Positions 1-6,211 of a stretch of DNA of 7,243 nt are shown in pieces. The first letter of the stretch is position 1; every line of letters begins with the position of its first letter. The DNA comes from an uncultured Pedobacter sp. (lineage in GTDB: Bacteria; Bacteroidota; Bacteroidia; Sphingobacteriales; Sphingobacteriaceae): positions 1 to 7,243 of the forward strand of contig CAMLDJ010000276.1 in NCBI GenBank assembly GCA_946478755.1. Reading direction: 5' to 3'. Both the position numbers and the translations under genes were made by a program. The notes under the pieces are model-generated. The model saw only the letters and a list, made by a program, of their open reading frames with translations. It was not told the DNA's origin and ran no database searches.

Positions 1-2709
1 AATATTGACGTTCACGAAACTCAAACCGAACTGATCTCTCTCCGTTTTTCTAAAATCTAATAATTGATTCGCTAATTCCTGTAAGCGTTCGGCACTTTCC
101 TGTACCATCAGCAGGTTCCTGGTGATAAATGGCTGCTTACCTACTTTTTGCAGAATCCATTCGATAGGTCCGAGGATAAGCGTCAATGGCGATTTGATCT
201 CGTGGGCCACGTTGGTGAAAAATTCAATCTTCGCCTGATAGATCTCCTTCTCCTTTTGATGCTCAAACAGCCGTTGTTTGTTTCGGTTTTTCCTGACCTG
301 CTGATGATGATAGAAGTAAATAACAAAATAAAGGCAGACCGCAATCAGCAAGACATAGCTGAGATAAGCCAAGTTGCTTTTCCAAAAAGGCGGCGATATC
401 TTAATAAAAATACGCCGCTCAGTTCCTTCCCAAACACCTAAATTGCTTTTGGCCTGAACTTTAAAGGTATACTCGCCCGACGCAAGATCAGTAAAATAAA
501 CTTTCCTGTTGCTTTCCAGGTAGGTCCAACCGGTGTTTAACCCGCTGACCATATATTTGTATTTCGTTGCTTTCGCCGATGAGTAGTTCAATGCGGCGAA
601 CTCCACACTAAATGTATTCTGATCATACCGGAGCGCGATACTGTCCGTATACACAATTGATTTGGCCAAGGGGCTTTTTTCTTTTCCCGGGACAACCTCC
701 TGATTATTGATCTGAAAGCCGGTGATATAAGTAGAGGGCGCTTGCTCTGTTTTTCCAAATAAGGTTGGATTGAATGCAATCATACCCTTGATGGATCCAA
801 AATACATTTTACCGGTTTTGTCTTTAAAAGCAGAGTTGTAATTGAACTGATCCGTCAGCAAGCCATTATCGGTTGTATACACTGTCATTTTAGCGCTGAG
901 CATATCCAAACAAACCAGGCCCTTTGATGAACTGACCCATAATCGCTTGCGATCATCTTCGAGCATACGGAAAAGGATATTGCTTGGCAGTCCGTTTTTA
1001 GTGGTAAATTTTCTGATGGTGGTCCCGTCCGGGCTTAACCTGATCAGGCCACCCCCTTCGGTCATGAACCACATAAAGTGATCGCTGTCTTCAAAGAGAC
1101 CATATACCGCAAATTCAGCATTCGTTTTCGTATTGATCCTGTTTCCGAATCGCAAATTGCGGCGGTATCCGGTGCCCGGCTTATAAATATATACCCCCTG
1201 AGTGGCGCTCGCAGTCCATATATTGCCTTGGCTATCCTCGATGATATCATTTACCATGGAATTTCGCGGAATCGCTTCGATGCGCTTGAATCGCTTGGTT
1301 TTTTGATTGAAGATAAACAGGCCTGAACCCGAACCTTTGGTTCCGACAAGTATTGACCCATTCCGTGTTGCGTAAATGCGAAAGATAAAATTACTCATGC
1401 GCGGTTCCGTTGTATCGAGCACGGGATATCGCTCCGTGATACGGCCGGTTGGAATGTCCATGATCTCTAAACCGTGAAAAAAGGTGCTGATCAATAATTT
1501 ATTGCCGACGGCCAATATGCCGTGAACATTAGGATAAGACAGGTCTGTTCCTTTTCCGTTAGCGGTAAAATGGGTAAACCTTCCTGTTTTAACATTCAAT
1601 TTGTTCAACCCGGCATCCTCCGTTCCGATCCAGAGCTGCTGCGCTTTGTCGGCACTGATCTCGCGAACACCCAGCCCGGAAATGGAATTCGAATCCGGTA
1701 CCGGGTAATATTTTTCAAACCTGGAATTCTGGTTTGAATAGTAATTGATGCCACCGAAATACGTGCCTGCCCACATACCGCCGTCACGGTCTTTGTAAAC
1801 AGTATAAGCCGCAGTTGCAGAAAGGGAGAAAGAATCGCCGGCGCGATGATTTAAAAGAACTTTTTTTTTCTGATCAGCCCTATCATACACGTAAATCCCT
1901 TTCTCGGTAGCAATCCAATATTTCTGGCCGGTTTCCGCAACAATATCCCGGACATAGACCCCGGAGCCGCCGCTATCACCAGGTATTAAGGCACTCACCT
2001 GCCTGGTCGCGCGGTCATACTTTTTTAAGCCCTGCTCAAAACATCCGATAAGAACATCATCGCCATGGACGTATATTTTACTAATAGATCTGGAATTCAA
2101 CGGTACCTGCTTACCAACCACTGTAAAGCTTAAAATTTGCTTGAGTTGCGGGTTATAGACCTTTACGATACCGAAATGATCGCCAAGCCATAAATTCATT
2201 TGTTGATCAAATGAAACGCATGACGCATTCAACCCGGTGTAGGTTAATACCTTTGCTGCCTGAACATAATGGTAAAGTTTGCTTCCGGCAATGAACCATA
2301 GGTTGTTCTGTTTGTCTATCAGTATATGGCTCACCTTTAATAATGGCCCATTGTCGAGTTCAATAAATTCTTCCTTAAAAGGATCATATTTATACAGGCC
2401 TAAACCGGTACCGACCCATAACATGCCCTGATGATCTTCGGCTATTGAAGTGATGTTGTTGTCTCCGATATTGCCGAATTGGCTTTTTGCATTGCGGCAG
2501 ATCTTAAAATTATAACCGTCAAAACGGTTCAATCCATCCCGGCTGCCCATCCACATCAGGCCTTTACTATCCTGAATAATCACATTTACCCGATTGTGTG
2601 CCAGCCCGTCATCCGTTTGATAATGTCTGAAGTAGTATTGCGCAGAACCTGAGCCTGAAATAAAACAGGAAAAAGTGATGAGGAGTAGAACAAAAATAGT
2701 ACGGTTCAT
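1..2709 (-). CDS. Sensor histidine kinase, probable hybrid two-component (HTCS) regulator; C-terminus beyond window
   Basis: The minus-strand frame is open for 903 codons from the ATG at 2709-2707 to the window edge, with no stop. Residues 1-23 form a signal peptide (hydrophobic core IFVLLLITF, probable cleavage after GSA). Residues 25-70 carry the usual HTCS opening: TDDGL, then QDSKG, W53, and DGLNRFDGYNF. I count 14 Reg_prop-like repeats (D-x-x-G-x-x-W-x-G-T-x-x-G-L pattern, some degenerate) up to about residue 650, the number expected for two seven-bladed propellers. A Y_Y_Y domain follows (about 660-775, including FAALNYSS and VSGLNTGW), then one transmembrane helix (about 780-800) and a HisKA box, FFTNVAHEIKSPLTLI, with phospho-acceptor His836. 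The window ends about 67 residues after that histidine. ATPase, receiver and AraC-type HTH domains are expected beyond the edge if this is a true HTCS, but they are not seen. Role inferred: it senses a ligand in the periplasm and activates the divergent susC/susD operon. A plain kinase without fused receiver/HTH is the alternative. Confidence 0.93.
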   Translation of the reverse strand, partial: MNRTIFVLLLITFSCFISGSGSAQYYFRHYQTDDGLAHNRVNVIIQDSKGLMWMGSRDGLNRFDGYNFKICRNAKSQFGNIGDNNITSIAEDHQGMLWVGTGLGLYKYDPFKEEFIELDNGPLLKVSHILIDKQNNLWFIAGSKLYHYVQAAKVLTYTGLNASCVSFDQQMNLWLGDHFGIVKVYNPQLKQILSFTVVGKQVPLNSRSISKIYVHGDDVLIGCFEQGLKKYDRATRQVSALIPGDSGGSGVYVRDIVAETGQKYWIATEKGIYVYDRADQKKKVLLNHRAGDSFSLSATAAYTVYKDRDGGMWAGTYFGGINYYSNQNSRFEKYYPVPDSNSISGLGVREISADKAQQLWIGTEDAGLNKLNVKTGRFTHFTANGKGTDLSYPNVHGILAVGNKLLISTFFHGLEIMDIPTGRITERYPVLDTTEPRMSNFIFRIYATRNGSILVGTKGSGSGLFIFNQKTKRFKRIEAIPRNSMVNDIIEDSQGNIWTASATQGVYIYKPGTGYRRNLRFGNRINTKTNAEFAVYGLFEDSDHFMWFMTEGGGLIRLSPDGTTIRKFTTKNGLPSNILFRMLEDDRKRLWVSSSKGLVCLDMLSAKMTVYTTDNGLLTDQFNYNSAFKDKTGKMYFGSIKGMIAFNPTLFGKTEQAPSTYITGFQINNQEVVPGKEKSPLAKSIVYTDSIALRYDQNTFSVEFAALNYSSAKATKYKYMVSGLNTGWTYLESNRKVYFTDLASGEYTFKVQAKSNLGVWEGTERRIFIKISPPFWKSNLAYLSYVLLIAVCLYFVIYFYHHQQVRKNRNKQRLFEHQKEKEIYQAKIEFFTNVAHEIKSPLTLILGPIEWILQKVGKQPFITRNLLMVQESAERLQELANQLLDFRKTERDQFGLSFVNVNI

Positions 2710-2720
2710 AATCGGCTTCT

Positions 2721-2728
2721 CAAATATA
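2721..2728 (-). promoter_or_regulatory. Candidate -7 element (TATATTTG) for the sensor kinase gene
   Basis: The minus strand reads TATATTTG, an exact match to the Bacteroidota -7 consensus TAnnTTTG. It sits only 11 bp before the ATG at 2709, so the transcript would be nearly leaderless. No TTG/TTTG -33 element is visible at the usual spacing. It is a weaker candidate than the element at 2777-2784. Confidence 0.2.
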
Positions 2729-2748
2729 GGCAAAACCGCAAGTTAGGG

Positions 2749-2774
2749 GTAAGATTTTTCCCGTAAGGGTTTTC
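2749..2774. repeat. Imperfect 12-bp direct repeat GTAAGnnTTTTC
   Basis: GTAAGATTTTTC (2749-2760) and GTAAGGGTTTTC (2763-2774) match at 10 of 12 bases with a 14-bp period. They lie just downstream of the stronger kinase promoter candidate, in its inferred leader. They may be a protein-binding site or chance; the period does not match helical phasing well. Confidence 0.3.
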
Positions 2775-2776
2775 AT

Positions 2777-2784
2777 CAAAGCTA
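2777..2784 (-). promoter_or_regulatory. Candidate -7 element (TAGCTTTG) for the sensor kinase gene
   Basis: The minus strand reads TAGCTTTG, an exact match to TAnnTTTG. Its position would give a leader of roughly 60 nt before the kinase ATG, a normal length. The nearest TTG triplets on the minus strand lie about 14 and 25 bp upstream, outside the usual 17-23 bp spacing, so the -33 half is poor. A missing -33 can fit an activator-dependent or weak promoter. Confidence 0.35.
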
Positions 2785-2847
2785 TAGGGTTTGTTACACA
2801 ACTGGTAATCAATGATGCTCCATTAAATTTCCACATCTGGAAAGATT

Positions 2848-2879
2848 GAACAGATTAAACAAAAAGTAGAACAGTTTAA
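2848..2879. repeat. Direct repeat GAACAG(A/T)TTAA with 21-bp period; candidate operator
   Basis: GAACAGATTAA (2848-2858) and GAACAGTTTAA (2869-2879) match at 10 of 11 bases. Their starts are exactly 21 bp apart, two helical turns, so both copies face the same side of DNA. AraC-type regulators, the usual output domain of HTCS proteins, commonly bind direct repeats phased this way. The repeat lies about 140 bp from the kinase start and 250 bp from the susC start. Its existence is seen directly; the operator role is inferred. Confidence 0.45.
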
Positions 2880-2891
2880 TTCATTTTTTTT
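2854..2891 (+). repeat. 7-bp inverted repeat followed by a T tract; weak terminator or operator
   Basis: ATTAAAC (2854-2860) and GTTTAAT (2874-2880) are perfect inverted repeats around a 13-nt loop. An eight-T run follows at 2884-2891. The arrangement resembles a plus-strand intrinsic terminator, but the stem has a single G-C pair and would be weak. It overlaps the 21-bp direct repeat, so it may only reflect that site's sequence. No gene upstream on the plus strand in this window needs a terminator here. Confidence 0.2.
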
Positions 2892-2961
2892 CTTAATAAG
2901 ATGTGTCGATCCAGGTCCCAATGCTTTTTCGCCAGACTTCTCATTGAGACGATATCAGCCA

Positions 2962-3103
2962 AAGTTGATCGGTTATTTTCTTCAACTCTGGTTTTATTTG
3001 AAGTTGATAAATACCAGATATAATACCAGTGCGGACAATACGGGGATTCAGCCGATAAATGTAAATGAAAGGAGGAGTATTGATCTGTTACCACATTCAA
3101 CTT
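2962..3103. repeat. AAGTTGA / TCAACTT boxes in both orientations upstream of susC
   Basis: AAGTTGA occurs at 2962-2968 and 3001-3007. Its inverse occurs as TCAACT at 2982-2987 and TCAACTT at 3097-3103. The first three are centred about 19-20 bp apart in alternating orientation, near two helical turns. The fourth is 27 bp before the susC ATG. This could be a regulator-binding cluster for the susC promoter. Short AT-rich words recur by chance, so confidence in function is low. Confidence 0.3.
3010..3029. repeat. Perfect 8-bp direct repeat AATACCAG, 12-bp period
   Basis: AATACCAG occurs at 3010-3017 and 3022-3029, separated by four bases (ATAT). It lies about 100 bp upstream of the susC start and directly follows one AAGTTGA box. 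It could be part of the same regulatory cluster or a small tandem duplication. Confidence 0.3.
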
Positions 3104-3193
3104 AACCAATTATCATTTAATCCTAAAATATGCATAGAACATTTCCAAAATCAGAAAGTACTCAGCAAGGAAAGCATTATCGCAAAAGCATAA
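3065..3193 (+). other. Possible 42-codon upstream ORF overlapping the susC start
   Basis: An ORF runs from ATG at 3065 to TAA at 3191-3193, in a different frame from susC, and overlaps the susC start by 64 nt. It is preceded by a start-stop pair, ATG TAA at 3059-3064. It contains AAAGGAGG at 3068-3075, a near-perfect Shine-Dalgarno match that is notable in a lineage that mostly does not use one. That motif is well placed for an in-frame TTG at 3080, giving a 38-residue or shorter variant. The peptide (start MKGGVLICYHIQ) resembles nothing I know. It may be chance, or a leader peptide affecting susC translation. Confidence 0.12.
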
Positions 3194-6100
3194 CAGGCAA
3201 TGCAATAAAAATGGCTTTGTTGCTGACCATGTTGGGCTATTACGATGCAAAGGCAGTCACAAGCCCCACGCATCTGCCTCATGCGGCCTCGTCGGCGTTA
3301 AAAAAAGCGCTTCAGTCGATCGAGATCAGCGGTAAGGTCATCGATAATAAGGGTTTACCGATACCCGGTGTAACGGTCAAGGAAAAAGGCACCGAAAATG
3401 CTACAAGCACCAACGTGAACGGCGAATATAAATTTCGCGTTGCTGATGCTAACGCCAAACTGGTATTCAGTTTTACGGGGTTTATCAGCCAGGAAAAATC
3501 CCTCGGCAATAATTCACAAGTCAATGTTGTGCTGATGGAAGACAGTGAAAATTTAACCGAGGTGGTTATTGTCGGTTACGGTCAGCAAAAAAAGGCAACC
3601 GTAACCGGATCCATTGCCAGAGCCAACCTTGATGCCTTCAGAGATGCGCCCAACACCAATATCGGACAGTCCTTACAAGGTGCTGTTGCGGGCTTAAATG
3701 TTGGTCCGGTAACAGCGGCAGGCAATACACCAACGATAAGAGTTCGTGGTCAAAACACTCTTAATGGTAACCAAAATGCATTAATTGTGCTTGACGGGAT
3801 CCAGTTTACTGGTAGTTTAAGTTCCATCAATCCAGATGATATTGAATCCATAGATGTGCTGAAGGATGCCAGTTCAACAGCCGTTTATGGTGCCCAGGCA
3901 GCAAATGGCGTCTTACTGATCACCAGCCGGAAAGGTAAAGGCGAACCAAGAGTTAACCTGACCACCTCCTACGCTACCCAAACGCCTTCAGGAAATTTGC
4001 GCCCAATGAACCGGGCAGAAGAACTGGAATATATCAAAGCGCTTAACCTCACAAGATCTTACACCAATCCTTCTTACGAACAACCCGACATCACGGTGAT
4101 TGCTGATGGTGGGGTAAAAAATGCCGAGGGCTTATTGCCAAATGATTTTGACTGGTACAAAGCCAGCACCAAACGAGGCTTTGTGAACGATTACGGTGTG
4201 AGTATTTCCGGAGGTGCCGAGCGAATGAACTACCTGTTATCAGCTAACTACAGCAACCAGGCGGGTTTTGTGATGAATGATCTTTTCAAGCGAAAAAGCA
4301 TCAGATCGAACGTGGAAGGCAAAGTCAATAACTGGCTGACCGTCGGTGTTCAGGCCTTCGCGGCATTTAATAATCAAGACGGAGCTGAGCCAGATCTGGC
4401 GGCACTGTTCAGGATATCGCCTTTACTTGTCCCCTACGATGCTAATGGCAACCTGATCGTACAACCTTACAATACATCACAGGACATCAATCCCTTCAGC
4501 ACTTCAAATATCGAGGATTTCAACCGCCAGAACTACTATTTCGCCAATCTATACACCCAGGTGAACTTACCGTTCCTGGATGGTTTGTCCTACAGAATGA
4601 ACTTTGGCAATAATGGACGGACCAACAACCAATATGTAGCCGATCCATACGGTGCAAGCCAGACCGGTAGCGTGTCCAAATCTATCGAACAATACTATGA
4701 TTTTACCCTTGACAATATCCTTACCTATACACGTAAGATAAAGGACCATGGCATTAACGCCACTTTGCTTTATGGTGCAGTTGAACGGCGAAATGAAAGC
4801 ACAAGGTCTAACGCGACCGGCTTCACCAGGCTAACCCTGGGCTATAATAACATCGCCTCAGGAACGATTCAAACCGTGGGTTCCGGCGGCTACCGGGAGA
4901 GCCTCAATTACCAGATGGCCAGACTGAATTACACTTACAAGGATAGGTATATATTTACCGGTACCGTCAGGCGTGACGGTTTTTCAGGATTTGCAGAAAA
5001 TAACAAATACGCCATCTTTCCCTCTGCGTCATTAGGCTGGATATTGACCGAAGAACCCTTCTTTAACACTGCTGCCGTTCAACATCTGAAATTAAGGGCG
5101 GGCTACGGTGTGAGCGGTAACCAGGTAGCTCGTTATGAATCTTTAGATCAGGTGAGTTCATCGGGCTATACCTATATTTTTGACGACGGTAATTCGAGCA
5201 CCCTGTTCGGCCAAAGGGTAACCAATCTTGGAAACCCCAATCTACGCTGGGAGAAAACTCAGGAGATTAACCTGGGCGCTGATTTTACTGTACTAAATGG
5301 TCGACTGAGCGGAACGCTCGACGTCTATTCCCGTCAGACAAACGACCTGCTCTTCAATGTCAACATTCCGAATATCACCGGTTTTACCACCATAACGACC
5401 AATGTTGGCGGCGTTTCTAACAAGGGCCTGGAATTGACGCTAACCTCAACAAACCTCAAAAGCGGAAGCTTCAGGTGGAATACCACCTTCAACTTTTCCA
5501 GGAACATCAACAAGATCACCGATCTGCTGGGAAATGGCGACCTGGTGAACAGCAACCTTTTTATTGGTCAGTCCATCAACAGCTTTTATAATTACAGGCA
5601 TGACGGCATTTATGGAATAGGAGAAACGATCCCAACCGGTTACTATCCAGGGACGCGACGGGTGGTGGATACGAATAATGATGGCCTGGTCAATACCGCC
5701 GACCGCGTGATTATCGGTTCCTCGGATCCGGCCTATCGGTTTAGTTTCCTCAACAGTTTTCAATATAAGGACTTTAGTCTGAGTGTATTCATCAACTCCA
5801 TTCAAGGTGGTAAGAATGGCTACCTGGGGAATAATACACAATCCCTGATCCTGAATGACAATAATATCCGCTGGAACAATGTGGCTGGGATCGATTGGTG
5901 GTCTCCCTCTAACCCCGACGGTGAATACCCCCGGTCGCAGGTCGCACCAACATTCAACCCCGGGTATTTCGCTTCACGCAGTTTCGTGCGGTTGCAGGAT
6001 GTTACCTTGAAATACAACCTGCCCGAAAAGCTTATCAATAAATTACATATGAAAAGCGTGAACATTTTTGTAAGCGGCAAAAACCTGGTGACCTGGACAA

Positions 6101-6201
6101 AATGGAAAGGCTGGGATCCTGAAATTGCTAACGGCGGTCTTTCGCGCGATGGCAGGCCCCTGCTTAAAGGTTATTCAGCTGGACTCAACATCACCTTATA
6201 A
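3130..6201 (+). CDS. SusC/RagA-family TonB-linked outer-membrane transporter
   Basis: This 1023-aa protein has the usual SusC length. It is predicted to import oligomers across the outer membrane using TonB energy, as a complex with the SusD-like lipoprotein encoded next. The ATG at 3130 is the first start after an in-frame TAA at 3124-3126. Residues 1-42 form a signal peptide with a long basic n-region and core MALLLTML ending AKA. A carboxypeptidase-D-like regulatory domain follows (about 66-140; ISGKVID, IPGVTVKEKGT, NGEYKF). Next come a TonB-box-like stretch (144-151, EVVIVGYG) and the plug (about 155-265; RVRGQNTLNG, VLDGIQ at 220, LKDASSTAVYGAQAANGV at 244). The remainder is the beta-barrel. 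An EF-hand-like loop (D847, N849, D851, G852, N855, D858) lies in the DxNxDG region common in this family. There is no STN domain before the regulatory domain, so sigma/anti-sigma signalling is unlikely. The last residue is Leu, not the usual Phe. Substrate unknown. Confidence 0.96.
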   Translation: MHRTFPKSESTQQGKHYRKSITGNAIKMALLLTMLGYYDAKAVTSPTHLPHAASSALKKALQSIEISGKVIDNKGLPIPGVTVKEKGTENATSTNVNGEYKFRVADANAKLVFSFTGFISQEKSLGNNSQVNVVLMEDSENLTEVVIVGYGQQKKATVTGSIARANLDAFRDAPNTNIGQSLQGAVAGLNVGPVTAAGNTPTIRVRGQNTLNGNQNALIVLDGIQFTGSLSSINPDDIESIDVLKDASSTAVYGAQAANGVLLITSRKGKGEPRVNLTTSYATQTPSGNLRPMNRAEELEYIKALNLTRSYTNPSYEQPDITVIADGGVKNAEGLLPNDFDWYKASTKRGFVNDYGVSISGGAERMNYLLSANYSNQAGFVMNDLFKRKSIRSNVEGKVNNWLTVGVQAFAAFNNQDGAEPDLAALFRISPLLVPYDANGNLIVQPYNTSQDINPFSTSNIEDFNRQNYYFANLYTQVNLPFLDGLSYRMNFGNNGRTNNQYVADPYGASQTGSVSKSIEQYYDFTLDNILTYTRKIKDHGINATLLYGAVERRNESTRSNATGFTRLTLGYNNIASGTIQTVGSGGYRESLNYQMARLNYTYKDRYIFTGTVRRDGFSGFAENNKYAIFPSASLGWILTEEPFFNTAAVQHLKLRAGYGVSGNQVARYESLDQVSSSGYTYIFDDGNSSTLFGQRVTNLGNPNLRWEKTQEINLGADFTVLNGRLSGTLDVYSRQTNDLLFNVNIPNITGFTTITTNVGGVSNKGLELTLTSTNLKSGSFRWNTTFNFSRNINKITDLLGNGDLVNSNLFIGQSINSFYNYRHDGIYGIGETIPTGYYPGTRRVVDTNNDGLVNTADRVIIGSSDPAYRFSFLNSFQYKDFSLSVFINSIQGGKNGYLGNNTQSLILNDNNIRWNNVAGIDWWSPSNPDGEYPRSQVAPTFNPGYFASRSFVRLQDVTLKYNLPEKLINKLHMKSVNIFVSGKNLVTWTKWKGWDPEIANGGLSRDGRPLLKGYSAGLNITL

Positions 6202-6211
6202 TCAATCAATT

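Larger units (their letters stand above)
2710..3129. other. Divergent intergenic regulatory region between sensor kinase and susC-like gene
   Basis: This 420-bp AT-rich region separates two divergent genes and must hold both promoters. The kinase-proximal 75 bp contain two exact TAnnTTTG elements on the minus strand. I found no exact TAnnTTTG on the plus strand, so the susC promoter is not located; the nearest partial match is TTTATTTG at 2993-3000. The middle holds a 21-bp-phased direct repeat, an inverted repeat with a T tract, and AAGTTGA-type boxes. No convincing protein-coding gene lies wholly inside it, and I see no tRNA or other recognisable RNA gene. Confidence 0.8.

Noticed and set aside
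148..441. Plus-strand 97-codon ORF at the left end
   Set aside because: It lies antisense to the HisKA and transmembrane parts of the sensor kinase, whose minus-strand frame is clearly the real one.
1078..1326. Plus-strand 82-codon ORF within the sensor gene
   Set aside because: It is antisense to propeller repeats, with no independent start signal or recognisable product.
2876..3109. Minus-strand 77-codon ORF in the intergenic region
   Set aside because: The product has no recognisable motif, and the ORF covers the regulatory repeats and the expected susC promoter. It looks like chance openness in AT-rich DNA.
3211..3213. Met28 as the true start of the SusC-like protein
   Set aside because: It would leave a signal peptide with no basic n-region. 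The ATG at 3130 gives several Lys/Arg residues before the hydrophobic core and follows an in-frame stop. It is kept only as a remote alternative tied to the small upstream ORF.
5446..5841. Minus-strand 131-codon ORF inside the susC-like gene
   Set aside because: It is antisense to a conserved part of the SusC barrel, and its product has no family resemblance. It is a shadow of the real frame.
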